DNA from: Bin87 sp965261925
GTDB taxonomy: Bacteria > Chloroflexota > Dehalococcoidia > Lucifugimonadales > UBA3495
Assembly (NCBI GenBank): GCA_965261925.1
Contig: OZ253486.1
Coordinates: 4,216,001 to 4,280,000 of the forward strand
Direction: 5' to 3'
DNA length: 64,000 bases
The position numbers and the translations under genes are program-made. The notes beneath the pieces were generated by a model. It had not been told where the DNA came from, did not search any database, and was given only the letters and a program-made list of their open reading frames with translations. Of this stretch, positions 1 through 7,391 are shown piece by piece. Each line of letters opens with the position of its first letter. Position 1 is the first letter of the stretch.

Positions 1-480
1 CTCCAGCCGGATGCCCTCGGCCTGGTAGAACTTTCCGGCGTAGTCCAGCACGTCTTCCTTCCAGGCACGCAGCGCCAGGTCCAGGCCTTCGACGAATCGG
101 TCGTTGCGCTCCTCGATTGGGATCCCGTATCCCCGGTAATGGTTGGGATTCGATCCCCGCCCGATCCCGAATACGGCTCGTCCGCCCGACAACACGTCCA
201 GCGTCGCCACCTCTTCCGCGATGCGCAACGGATGATGCAGCGGCAGCAGGTTGACGGCGGTGCCGAGCTTTATCTGCTTGGTAGTTTGCGACAGCGCCGA
301 TGCCATCATCAACGGCGCCGGCATTACCGAAAACCGCCGGGCGAAATGCAGTTCGGCCAGCCACGCCATGTCGTAGCCAAGTTCGTCGGCCAGCTGCACC
401 TGCGCCATCACATCCGCATACCGCCCGGCCGGAGTTTGGCCTTCGCTGCAGGGGATTTGATAGAAGACTCCAAACTCCAT
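1..480 (-). CDS. LLM-class flavin-dependent oxidoreductase (3' end beyond window)
   Basis: This is the N-terminal 160 codons of a bacterial-luciferase-like monooxygenase; the rest lies left of the window. Translation of the reverse strand from the ATG at 480 gives MEFGVFYQIP, then LADELGYDMAWLAELHF, KLGTAVNLLPLHHP and LSGGRAVFGIGRGSNP. These are the early beta strands and the flavin-proximal loops typical of the FMN/F420-dependent LLM family. Such enzymes oxidise diverse organic substrates, so the substrate cannot be told from this fragment. The family call is secure. A second LLM gene lies at 39114. Confidence 0.85.
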   Translation of the reverse strand, partial: MEFGVFYQIPCSEGQTPAGRYADVMAQVQLADELGYDMAWLAELHFARRFSVMPAPLMMASALSQTTKQIKLGTAVNLLPLHHPLRIAEEVATLDVLSGGRAVFGIGRGSNPNHYRGYGIPIEERNDRFVEGLDLALRAWKEDVLDYAGKFYQAEGIRLE

Positions 481-548
481 TCTGTTCACGCTCCGAGGAA
501 GGGGGTGATTTTCTGTCCCAACAGCCGGCGATCCACGCGCCGGCGCGA

Positions 549-2117
549 TTATAGCGGGATGTTCCCGTGTTTCTTAGGCGGCAACGTGTCTCGCTTGTTC
601 TGCAACATTTCCAGCGCGCGAATGACGGTGGCCCGCGTCGCTGCCGGATCAATCACGTCGTCCAGGTAACCCCGATTGGCGGCGACATACGGGTTCGTGA
701 ACCGTTCCTGGTAGTCGGCGATCAGCTCGGCTCGGCGCGCGTCCGGGTCTTCCGCGTTGTTGATCTCTTCCCGGTAGATGATATTCACCGCGCCGTCCGG
801 ACCCATCACGGCGATCTCGGCGTTGGGCCACGCGAGGTTCACGTCCGAGCGCAGGTGCTTGCTGCTCATCACGATATAGGCGCCGCCATAGGCCTTTCGC
901 GTGATCAGCGCAACCTTGGGCACGGTGGCTTCGGCGTAGGCGTAGATGAGCTTGGCCCCGTGTCGAATGATGCCGCCGTATTCCTGCTCCGTCCCGGGCA
1001 TAAAACCGGGCACGTCCACCAGCGTTACCAGCGGGACGTTGAAGCAGTCGCAAAACCTAACGAACCGCGCCGCCTTGGCCGACGCGTTGATGTCGAGTAC
1101 GCCGGCTAGGTACGCCGGCTGATTGCCGACCAATCCCACCGTGCGCCCGGCCATCCTTGCGAAGCCCACCACGACGTTTGGCGCGTACCCGGACTGGACT
1201 TCCATGAAGTCCTCGTCGTCAACAATGTGGTAGATGACCTCCCGAATGTCGTAGGGCCGGTTGGGTTCCGCCGGTACTATCGCGCGCAAGACTTCGTCAG
1301 CGCGGTCAATTGGGTCGGCGGAGCGGTACCCCGGGGGATCGTCGAGGTTGTTCAGCGGCAGAAATGAAATCAGCCGGCGCAGTTCCTCGAGGCATTCTTC
1401 CTCGGAATCGTGAACGAAGTGCGCCACGCCGCTGCGGGCCGCGTGCGCGTCCGCCCCTCCCAGTTGTTCGTGGGTGACGTCCTCGCCGGTCACCGCCCGC
1501 ACCACGTCCGGCCCCGTGATATACATCTGGCCGGTCCCACGCACCATGAAGATGAAGTCGGTGATCGCCGGTGAGTACACCGCGCCTCCCGCTGACGGCC
1601 CCATGATGACCGAAATCTGCGGAACGACCCCCGAGTACATGGTGTTGCGCAGGAAAATGTCACCGTAGGCGGCCAGGCTCAACGCCCCTTCCTGTATCCG
1701 GGCACCGCCCGAGTCGCAAATGCCGATCATTGGGCATCCCGTTTTCGCGGCTAGGTCCATCACCTTGCAGATCTTTTGTCCCACCACCTCCGAGAGCGAT
1801 CCGCCGAACACGGTGAAGTCCTGGGCGTAGGCGAATACCTGCCGTCCGTCGATATTCCCGTAGCCGGTGACCACCGCATCGCCCAGGAAGGTCCGGTCTG
1901 CCAGGCCGAAATCGGTCGTCCGATGGGTGACGAAACGATCAATCTCAGTGAACGTGCCATCGTCCATCAACGCCGTCAGGCGCTCCAGGGCGGTCATCTT
2001 GCCGCGCTGGTGTTGCTGGTCGATGCGACGTTGCCCACCACCCAGCGCAGCCCGTTCCTGCAACTGGTGCAGGTTTTCCAGGCTCGGGTTGGTGGTCGCT
2101 TCTTCTGGTGTGGACAA
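549..2117 (-). CDS. Acyl-CoA carboxylase carboxyltransferase (beta) subunit, PccB-like
   Basis: The 522-residue protein matches the usual length of propionyl-/methylcrotonyl-/acetyl-CoA carboxylase beta subunits, which move CO2 from biotin to an acyl-CoA. The crotonase-fold halves are clear: GGSLSEVVGQKICKVMD and CDSGGARIQEGALSLAAYGDIF-type sequence in the N domain, then DVPGFMPGTEQEYGGIIRHG and ITRKAYGGAYIVM in the C domain. The last two supply the oxyanion glycine pairs and the biotin pocket. No biotin carboxylase or BCCP gene is next to it, so the partner must be encoded elsewhere. It is divergently transcribed from folP. Acyl specificity is inferred only at the PccB-like level. Confidence 0.92.
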   Translation of the reverse strand: MSTPEEATTNPSLENLHQLQERAALGGGQRRIDQQHQRGKMTALERLTALMDDGTFTEIDRFVTHRTTDFGLADRTFLGDAVVTGYGNIDGRQVFAYAQDFTVFGGSLSEVVGQKICKVMDLAAKTGCPMIGICDSGGARIQEGALSLAAYGDIFLRNTMYSGVVPQISVIMGPSAGGAVYSPAITDFIFMVRGTGQMYITGPDVVRAVTGEDVTHEQLGGADAHAARSGVAHFVHDSEEECLEELRRLISFLPLNNLDDPPGYRSADPIDRADEVLRAIVPAEPNRPYDIREVIYHIVDDEDFMEVQSGYAPNVVVGFARMAGRTVGLVGNQPAYLAGVLDINASAKAARFVRFCDCFNVPLVTLVDVPGFMPGTEQEYGGIIRHGAKLIYAYAEATVPKVALITRKAYGGAYIVMSSKHLRSDVNLAWPNAEIAVMGPDGAVNIIYREEINNAEDPDARRAELIADYQERFTNPYVAANRGYLDDVIDPAATRATVIRALEMLQNKRDTLPPKKHGNIPL

Positions 2118-2202
2118 TTCCAGCCTCCGTGGGCAATGCTAGCAAAACGCCCCGCGCAGCGGCAAACCCGTTCGGCAATGCGTGACGCCCTCGGCGGCTA
2201 AG

Positions 2203-2208
2203 TATAAT
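2203..2208 (+). promoter_or_regulatory. Candidate -10 box upstream of folP
   Basis: A perfect TATAAT lies 41 bases before the preferred folP start. The possible ATG at 2207 overlaps this hexamer, which makes that ATG an unlikely translation start. No convincing -35 box is visible at 17 bp; GTGACG at 2182-2187 is close but the spacer is short (15 bp). Confidence 0.4.
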
Positions 2209-2248
2209 GGTTCCGGGAACCACGCGCCCCACGACACAGGAGAACGAT

Positions 2249-3127
2249 TTGACGGCAAACCAACAGCCCGCTGATCGCGTCGGGCCGGCCCTGTCCGTAG
2301 CTGACGGCGAACCCCTGGTTTGGGGTAGCCGCACCTACGTCATGGGGGTCATTAACCTGGCGCCCGACTCCTTTTCCGGCGACGGTTTGGCCGGCGACGT
2401 GCCGGCCGCGGTGGAGCAGGCTCGTCGCATGGAAGCCGACGGCGCGGACATGCTGGACGTGGGAGCGGAATCGACGCGGCCGGGCAGCATCCCCATCTCC
2501 GCGGTGGCGGAGGCGGAGCGGCTGCTTCCTGCCCTGGAGGCGATCTGCCGCGCGGTTCGCATCCCGGTCAGCGTGGACACCTACAAGGCTTCCGTGGCCC
2601 GGCAGGCCATCTCAGCCGGCGCTTCCCTGGTGAACGACGTTTGGGGGTTGCTCGCGGATGGCGCCATGGCCCGCGTCATTGCGGGATCCGGCGTGCCGGC
2701 GATACTGATGCACAACCAAAGGGAAGCTCGATACGATGACGTGGCACTCGATGTGATCGCCGGATTGCGTCGGGTGGCCGACGTTGCCCGGGCCGCTGGT
2801 ATACCAGACCGAAATATTATCCTGGACCCCGGCATCGGTTTCGGCAAGACCGCTGACCACAACCTGGAGTTGTTGCGACGACTGCCGGAGTTTCACCAAC
2901 TCGGCTATCCGCTCCTGCTCGGGGTATCCCGCAAGTCCACCATCGGGCGAGTTTTGGGTCTGCCGGCGGAAGACCGCGTCGAAGGGACGGCCGCCGCCGT
3001 GGCCCTGAGCATCGCCGGCGGCGCGGACGTAGTCCGGGTGCACGAAGTGAAACAGATGGTGCGCGTGGCACGCATGGCCGACGCCATCGTGCGGGACTGG
3101 AGGCCCGAAGGTTGGCCGGACCGGTAA
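2249..3127 (+). CDS. folP: Dihydropteroate synthase
   Basis: It condenses 6-hydroxymethyl-dihydropterin pyrophosphate with p-aminobenzoate in folate synthesis. The TIM-barrel motifs appear in order: VMGVINLAPDSFSGDG, DVGAESTRPGS, PVSVDTYKASVA, VNDVWG, ILDPGIGFGK and LLLGVSRKSTIG. The first motif has Ala where NxTPDSF normally has Thr. I place the start at TTG 2249 because AGGAG (2239-2243) precedes it at suitable spacing; the in-frame ATG at 2207 lies in a -10 box. This gives 292 residues, normal for FolP. It overlaps folK by 16 bases, indicating translational coupling. Confidence 0.93.
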   Translation: MTANQQPADRVGPALSVADGEPLVWGSRTYVMGVINLAPDSFSGDGLAGDVPAAVEQARRMEADGADMLDVGAESTRPGSIPISAVAEAERLLPALEAICRAVRIPVSVDTYKASVARQAISAGASLVNDVWGLLADGAMARVIAGSGVPAILMHNQREARYDDVALDVIAGLRRVADVARAAGIPDRNIILDPGIGFGKTADHNLELLRRLPEFHQLGYPLLLGVSRKSTIGRVLGLPAEDRVEGTAAAVALSIAGGADVVRVHEVKQMVRVARMADAIVRDWRPEGWPDR

Positions 3128-3627
3128 CAGTTTATCTCGGCCTCGGCGGCAACCTCGGCGACCGCCTGGCGGCGCTGACCGAAGCCGTGCGTTCGCTCGC
3201 CGCCGACCCTGGGCTGCGCATGGCAGCGTGTTCCTCCGTGTATGAGACCGAGCCTTGGGGAGTGTCCGACCAACCGAGATTCCTGAACCTAGTCGCCGTT
3301 TTCGAGACCACGTTGTCTCCCGTTGACCTGCTCATGGTGTGCCAGTCCGTCGAGGCCACCGTCGGTCGAACCGTCTCCTACCGGTGGGGCCCTCGCCTCA
3401 TCGACGTGGACATTCTCCTCTACGGCGAACAGGTCGTGAACATGGCGGACCCTGACCTCCAGATCCCCCACCCTCGTATGACACAGCGGGCCTTCGTTCT
3501 GGCGCCGCTGGCAGAGATCGCGCCCGACCTGGAAATGCCTTCGGGGTGCGATTCCGTCCCCGACTTGCTGGCAGTCGTTCCCGACAAAGCAGGCGTGGTT
3601 TGGTGGGCCGCGGCTCCCTTACAGTGA
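3112..3627 (+). CDS. folK: 2-amino-4-hydroxy-6-hydroxymethyldihydropteridine pyrophosphokinase (HPPK)
   Basis: It transfers pyrophosphate from ATP to 6-hydroxymethyl-dihydropterin, the step before FolP. YLGLGGNLGDRL near the N terminus and the HPPK signature RWGPRLIDVDILLYG with its magnesium-binding Asp pair are present, followed by IPHPRMTQRAFVLAPLAEIAP. The start is TTG 3112 with GGAGG at 3099-3103, inside the 3' end of folP, so the two are coupled. The 171 residues match the family size. No folB or folE is in the window. Confidence 0.93.
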   Translation: MAGPVTVYLGLGGNLGDRLAALTEAVRSLAADPGLRMAACSSVYETEPWGVSDQPRFLNLVAVFETTLSPVDLLMVCQSVEATVGRTVSYRWGPRLIDVDILLYGEQVVNMADPDLQIPHPRMTQRAFVLAPLAEIAPDLEMPSGCDSVPDLLAVVPDKAGVVWWAAAPLQ

Positions 3628-3652
3628 CGCCCTTGCGGCGGAACGAATCCCG

Positions 3653-3838
3653 TCACCGGTCGGTTCGATACACGTAATCCTCTCCTGCGCCGGCTCGGGG
3701 TTTTGCGGCTGAGGCCAACTGACGGGGCACCCCGGGAGCGCCGGCCGCCTCCGCAGACACCGAGGCGAAAAGCGCCGCGCCGACCGCACAGACGAGGCTA
3801 ACGATTGAAATCAAACTGATACGAGGAGTGATCGCCAA
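3653..3838 (-). CDS. Possible small exported or membrane-anchored protein
   Basis: This 61-codon frame starts at TTG 3838, preceded by GGAGG with a short spacer. Residues about 8-30 form one hydrophobic stretch (ISIVSLVCAVGAALFA) followed by an Ala-rich AEAAGAPG segment that could be a signal-peptidase site. The tail is Ala/Arg/Lys rich and ends DYVYRTDR. I recognise no family. It is divergent from the ggt gene. Support is only the ribosome binding site and the signal-like N terminus, so it may not be a gene. Confidence 0.35.
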   Translation of the reverse strand: MAITPRISLISIVSLVCAVGAALFASVSAEAAGAPGVPRQLASAAKPRAGAGEDYVYRTDR

Positions 3839-3925
3839 GAGTCCTCCCTTGTCTCACGAAATTGTCGGTCTCGCCGATCTGACCGATGTCCTGCATCTGG
3901 GTTGTATGGTTGTCTTGCGGGTCAA

Positions 3926-3933
3926 TTATAATC
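3926..3933. promoter_or_regulatory. Self-complementary ATTATAAT, possible -10 for both directions
   Basis: ATTATAAT reads identically on both strands and lies between the small reverse-strand ORF (start 3838) and the ggt gene (start 4012), inside a locally AT-rich patch. It could serve as the -10 element of either or both divergent genes. No clear -35 hexamer was found on either strand. Confidence 0.3.
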
Positions 3934-4011
3934 ACTCAGTCAAAGTCGCTCTTTACCTGACGCCAGCGCGTAGCAGTGACCCTGACTGCAAGCGCCCAGG
4001 AGGCAACCACC

Positions 4012-5643
4012 ATGTCTATCACCAGTCTGACCCGCAGCGCCGTTTACGGCCAAAACGGTATGATCTGCTCCAATTCGCCCCTTGCTGCCGCTGCCGGCCT
4101 CCGGGTTTTGCAGGATGGAGGCACGGCCTTCGACGCGGCCCTCGCGGTTGCGGCCGTGGAATCCGTAACGCTGGTTCCCGTTTGCGGCCTCGGCGGCGAC
4201 TCGTTTATCCTGGCCTATGAAGCCAGTACCGGCCGGGTCACCAACATCAACAGCAGCGGAGTCGCGGCCTCCGGCGCTGAAGCTGAGTTCTACCGTAGCC
4301 AGGGCCTCGCCCTCATGCCCATACAGGGACCTCACTCCGTTTCGGTGCCCGGCGAGGCCGCCGCATGGGAATCGCTGCATCGCGGCTTCTGCACCATGCC
4401 CTTTGCGGATTTGCTGGCTCCTGCCATCGGTTACGCCGAGCAAGGGTTCCCGGTGTCTCCCCGTATCGCGCGTTCTTTCGCTGGCAACGCAGAACTCCTG
4501 GCGCGCTTCTCCGCCACCGCCGACATCTACCTCACCAACGGTGGCCGTCCGCCGCGTGTCGGCGAGGTGCTGGTTAACCGCGACTTGGGCAACACTATCC
4601 GCGCCGTGGCCGAGGGTGGAGCCGATGCTTTCTACCGGAGCGACATTGCTACCAAAATGGTGGATGGGCTCAACAACGCCGGCGGGTTGTTTACCGAGGC
4701 TGACTTCGCCGGACATCACGCCGACGTGGGCGATGCAATCAGTTCCTCTTACCGTGGGCACACCGTGTACCAGACCCGGCCGCCCTCCCAGGGCTTTCTC
4801 CTCCTGGAGATGCTGAACATCGTCAGCGGCCACGATCTGTCATCGATGACGCCCAACTCGGCCGACTCCATCCACCTGCTTGTCGAGGCGAAAAAGATCG
4901 CCTATTCGGACCGAAACCGCCTCGCCGGCGACCCCAACTTCATCGACTGGCCCGTGGACGGCCTGCTGTCCTCGGAATATGCCGACCTGCGCCGCGATCA
5001 GATCCATCCCTTCCAGGCCGGCGGCGAAGTGCGGCCGCTCACCCCCGTTGACGGTCGGGGCGACACCACGTACTTCTGCGTCGCCGACGGGGCCGGGAAC
5101 GCGGTCAGCTGGATACACAGTCTGTCCAACGGTTTCGGGTCCGGCGTCGTCGCCCCGGGCACCGGTGTCCTGTTCAACAACCGCGCCGGGCGTGGTTTCA
5201 GTCTCGAACCCGACCACCCCAATGTCGTTGAGCCAGGCAAGCGCACCATGCATACGCTGAATTGCTACCTGACCACCGTGGGCGGAGAGGTGGCAATCGT
5301 CGGCGGCACCCCCGGCGGGGACTTACAACCCCAGTGCGGTATCCAGATACTTACCAAGCTGGTTGACGGCGGGCTGCAACCCCAGGACGCCGTGGAATCG
5401 CCGCGTTGGTTCAGCTTCCCCGGCACCGACCCCGCAACCATCAATCGGGCCGGCGAACTTCGCGTCGAGATGGGTATGCCCGACGACACAATCCGCGACC
5501 TCCGGCGGATGGGCCACAACGTTGTACAAAACCCGCTTGGTTCCTATAGCGGCGTGGTGCAACTCATTGTCCGCGACCGCCGCCACGGTGTTCTGGCCGG
5601 TGCGTCGGATCCCAGAGGAGACGGACAGGCGGTAGGCTACTGA
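4012..5643 (+). CDS. ggt: Gamma-glutamyltransferase family protein (Ntn-hydrolase)
   Basis: Family members autocleave and use the new N-terminal Thr to hydrolyse or transfer gamma-glutamyl groups, or act as related acylases. The processing site region is visible as GRGDTTYFCVADGAGNAVS, with the second Thr of DTTYF the likely nucleophile. Downstream come NGFGSGVVAPGTGVLFNNR and the oxyanion Gly pair in GGTPGGDLQPQ. I start at ATG 4012, with AGGAGG at 3998-4003, giving 543 residues. No signal peptide is evident, unlike periplasmic Ggt of E. coli, so a cytoplasmic YwrD-like acylase is an alternative. The lipoprotein gene follows after two bases. Confidence 0.88.
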   Translation: MSITSLTRSAVYGQNGMICSNSPLAAAAGLRVLQDGGTAFDAALAVAAVESVTLVPVCGLGGDSFILAYEASTGRVTNINSSGVAASGAEAEFYRSQGLALMPIQGPHSVSVPGEAAAWESLHRGFCTMPFADLLAPAIGYAEQGFPVSPRIARSFAGNAELLARFSATADIYLTNGGRPPRVGEVLVNRDLGNTIRAVAEGGADAFYRSDIATKMVDGLNNAGGLFTEADFAGHHADVGDAISSSYRGHTVYQTRPPSQGFLLLEMLNIVSGHDLSSMTPNSADSIHLLVEAKKIAYSDRNRLAGDPNFIDWPVDGLLSSEYADLRRDQIHPFQAGGEVRPLTPVDGRGDTTYFCVADGAGNAVSWIHSLSNGFGSGVVAPGTGVLFNNRAGRGFSLEPDHPNVVEPGKRTMHTLNCYLTTVGGEVAIVGGTPGGDLQPQCGIQILTKLVDGGLQPQDAVESPRWFSFPGTDPATINRAGELRVEMGMPDDTIRDLRRMGHNVVQNPLGSYSGVVQLIVRDRRHGVLAGASDPRGDGQAVGY

Positions 5644-5645
5644 CG

Positions 5646-6776
5646 GTGGGCCGGGGGCCGATTGTCATCCGAGTTCACCGCAACGGAAACTGGAGGCTGA
5701 CCGTTGCGGCTTGCATGTTGGTGTTGGTCCTGGCGGCGTGCAAACCGGAAATGCCGGCAGATCTGACCGTCGTCGATTCGACGCCGCCGGCGCGAACGAC
5801 TTCTGCCCCGACCGTCACCATCGCGGCCCCTGCGCCAACCGTATCGTCGGACGCCGCTCTCCCTGCCCTGACCGACGCATCGCCACCCGGGTCAGCGTTG
5901 TCGGTTCAGCCGCCGCCAACGGTGTCGCCGGACGTCGTGGCCAGTACGTCCGAAAGGGCAGAGGAACTCACCAGTCGGCTGCTTCGGCTTCGCCGGTTTG
6001 ACGCGGACTCGCTTTGGGCCGGGTTTGTTGTGACCAGGACATTAGGGATCGGGGGTCCGTGGGCGCCCGATCTGGAAGCTCCCGCCAAGCTGCTGGAGAT
6101 GTGGCACCCCGGCAACGAGTGCTACGCAATGTTTGAAGTGGAAATCGCTCAACTCGGCCCGGATAAGCGGGTGCGACCGGAGGAAATTGGCCCCTATTTC
6201 GACCACTTCGCCGCGCAGCTGTCTCCCTGCTTGGACGAACAACTCTCGGAGGTTGACGCTCAGCGGTTTTTCGAAAATGCCGAAGCGGTGCGAACGGAAC
6301 GGGTTGGCGTCTGGTTCGACAGCATTTGGGCATATACCAACGAGGTGGCCCTGACGTCACACGACCATTGCCGGGAAGGCTTGTATTCGCATCTTCCCAC
6401 CGCCGTACTGGCCGCCGACGCCCAAGGGCTCGAAGCCGCCTGGAGCGCGGCGATGCTCGAGCTTTCCGCGTGCCAAAGCCAGGCAATGCGAGATGGTCTC
6501 CCGTTTCTGGAGCTGGGGGAAACCCAACTGTTCGCGTTCGAACTCAACGATCGGTACACCCTGATCACACTGCAGGCTTCGTTCATGGGACACATGCTGG
6601 CCATTGCCAAGAGCCGTCCTTATGAGGAATGCTGGCCTGACTACGAAGCCAAGATACCGCAAATTGCCGTGGCTACCAGCCCGGCACAGTTCGTCGATTA
6701 CCGGGACATAGCACTCCGCGCGCTGCTCACGTGCATTGAGCAGTTGCCCGCCGCCGACCCGTTCGGCCGTCAGTGA
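5646..6776 (+). CDS. Lipoprotein of unknown function
   Basis: The protein begins (GTG 5646) with a charged stretch, a hydrophobic core and a canonical lipobox LAAC with Cys32. Mature protein thus starts CKPEMP. A Thr/Pro/Ser/Ala-rich linker (about residues 40-100) separates the anchor from a globular domain rich in acidic residues and with several conserved-looking Cys. I recognise no domain family. It starts two bases after ggt and is probably co-transcribed, so its role may be at the cell surface in peptide handling, but this rests only on position. Confidence 0.7.
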   Translation: MGRGPIVIRVHRNGNWRLTVAACMLVLVLAACKPEMPADLTVVDSTPPARTTSAPTVTIAAPAPTVSSDAALPALTDASPPGSALSVQPPPTVSPDVVASTSERAEELTSRLLRLRRFDADSLWAGFVVTRTLGIGGPWAPDLEAPAKLLEMWHPGNECYAMFEVEIAQLGPDKRVRPEEIGPYFDHFAAQLSPCLDEQLSEVDAQRFFENAEAVRTERVGVWFDSIWAYTNEVALTSHDHCREGLYSHLPTAVLAADAQGLEAAWSAAMLELSACQSQAMRDGLPFLELGETQLFAFELNDRYTLITLQASFMGHMLAIAKSRPYEECWPDYEAKIPQIAVATSPAQFVDYRDIALRALLTCIEQLPAADPFGRQ

Positions 6777-6817
6777 TGCCCGAGGTCGTGTGCGGGGAGC
6801 GCGACGATTGGTTGGCC

Positions 6818-7345
6818 CTACGGAAAATAGTAAATCGCCGGGAGCCCGCGGTATCGTTCGTCGAAGTCCATCCCGTAACCGACCACAAAGCGGTTGGGTA
6901 TTGTGAACCCAACGTACTCGTACTGGACGTCCACCTCACGGCGCTCCGGTTTGTCCAGCAACGTGCAGTACCGTAATGAAGCCGGGCCCAGGCTGCGAAT
7001 GTAGTCCTTGACGGCCAGGCAGGTATATCCGGTGTCCGCGATGTCGTCCACTATCAGCACGTGCTGGCCCGAAACATGGCCGGGGTCCAGCGTGCCCGCA
7101 AGCCTCACGTCGCCCGATGACTCCGTCCCGCTGCCGTAGCTGCTCGCCCGCACGAATTCGACCCGATGCACCTCGGCGCGCAACACCCTCAATAGGTCAG
7201 CCGTAAAAATCGCCGCACCCTTGAGAACGCACACGATCACCACCCCGGTAGTGGCGTAATCGCGATCAATTTCGCGGGCCAGCGTGGCGACGCCGGCCCG
7301 CAGTTCGTCCTCGGGAATCAGGACGGATAGACCGTCACGCCTCAT
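6818..7345 (-). CDS. hpt: Hypoxanthine phosphoribosyltransferase
   Basis: It converts hypoxanthine or guanine plus PRPP to IMP or GMP in purine salvage. The PRPP-binding loop HVLIVDDIADTGYT is complete with both acidic residues. FVRASSYGSGTESSGDV is the flexible catalytic loop, and VVGYGMDFDERYRGLP near the C terminus is the typical purine-binding end of HPRT. The 175 residues match the family. It lies downstream of gyrB on the same strand with a 43-base gap that contains a tandem repeat. Confidence 0.93.
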   Translation of the reverse strand: MRRDGLSVLIPEDELRAGVATLAREIDRDYATTGVVIVCVLKGAAIFTADLLRVLRAEVHRVEFVRASSYGSGTESSGDVRLAGTLDPGHVSGQHVLIVDDIADTGYTCLAVKDYIRSLGPASLRYCTLLDKPERREVDVQYEYVGFTIPNRFVVGYGMDFDERYRGLPAIYYFP

Positions 7346-7365
7346 CGCATTGGCCTGCTGATACC

Positions 7366-7391
7366 GAGGAATGGGCTAGAGGAATGGGCTA
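7366..7391. repeat. Perfect 13-bp tandem duplication at the 3' end of gyrB
   Basis: GAGGAATGGGCTA occurs twice back to back (7366-7378 and 7379-7391). The second copy contains the gyrB stop codon (reverse strand). It looks like a recent slippage duplication in the gyrB-hpt spacer, with no visible function. Confidence 0.8.
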
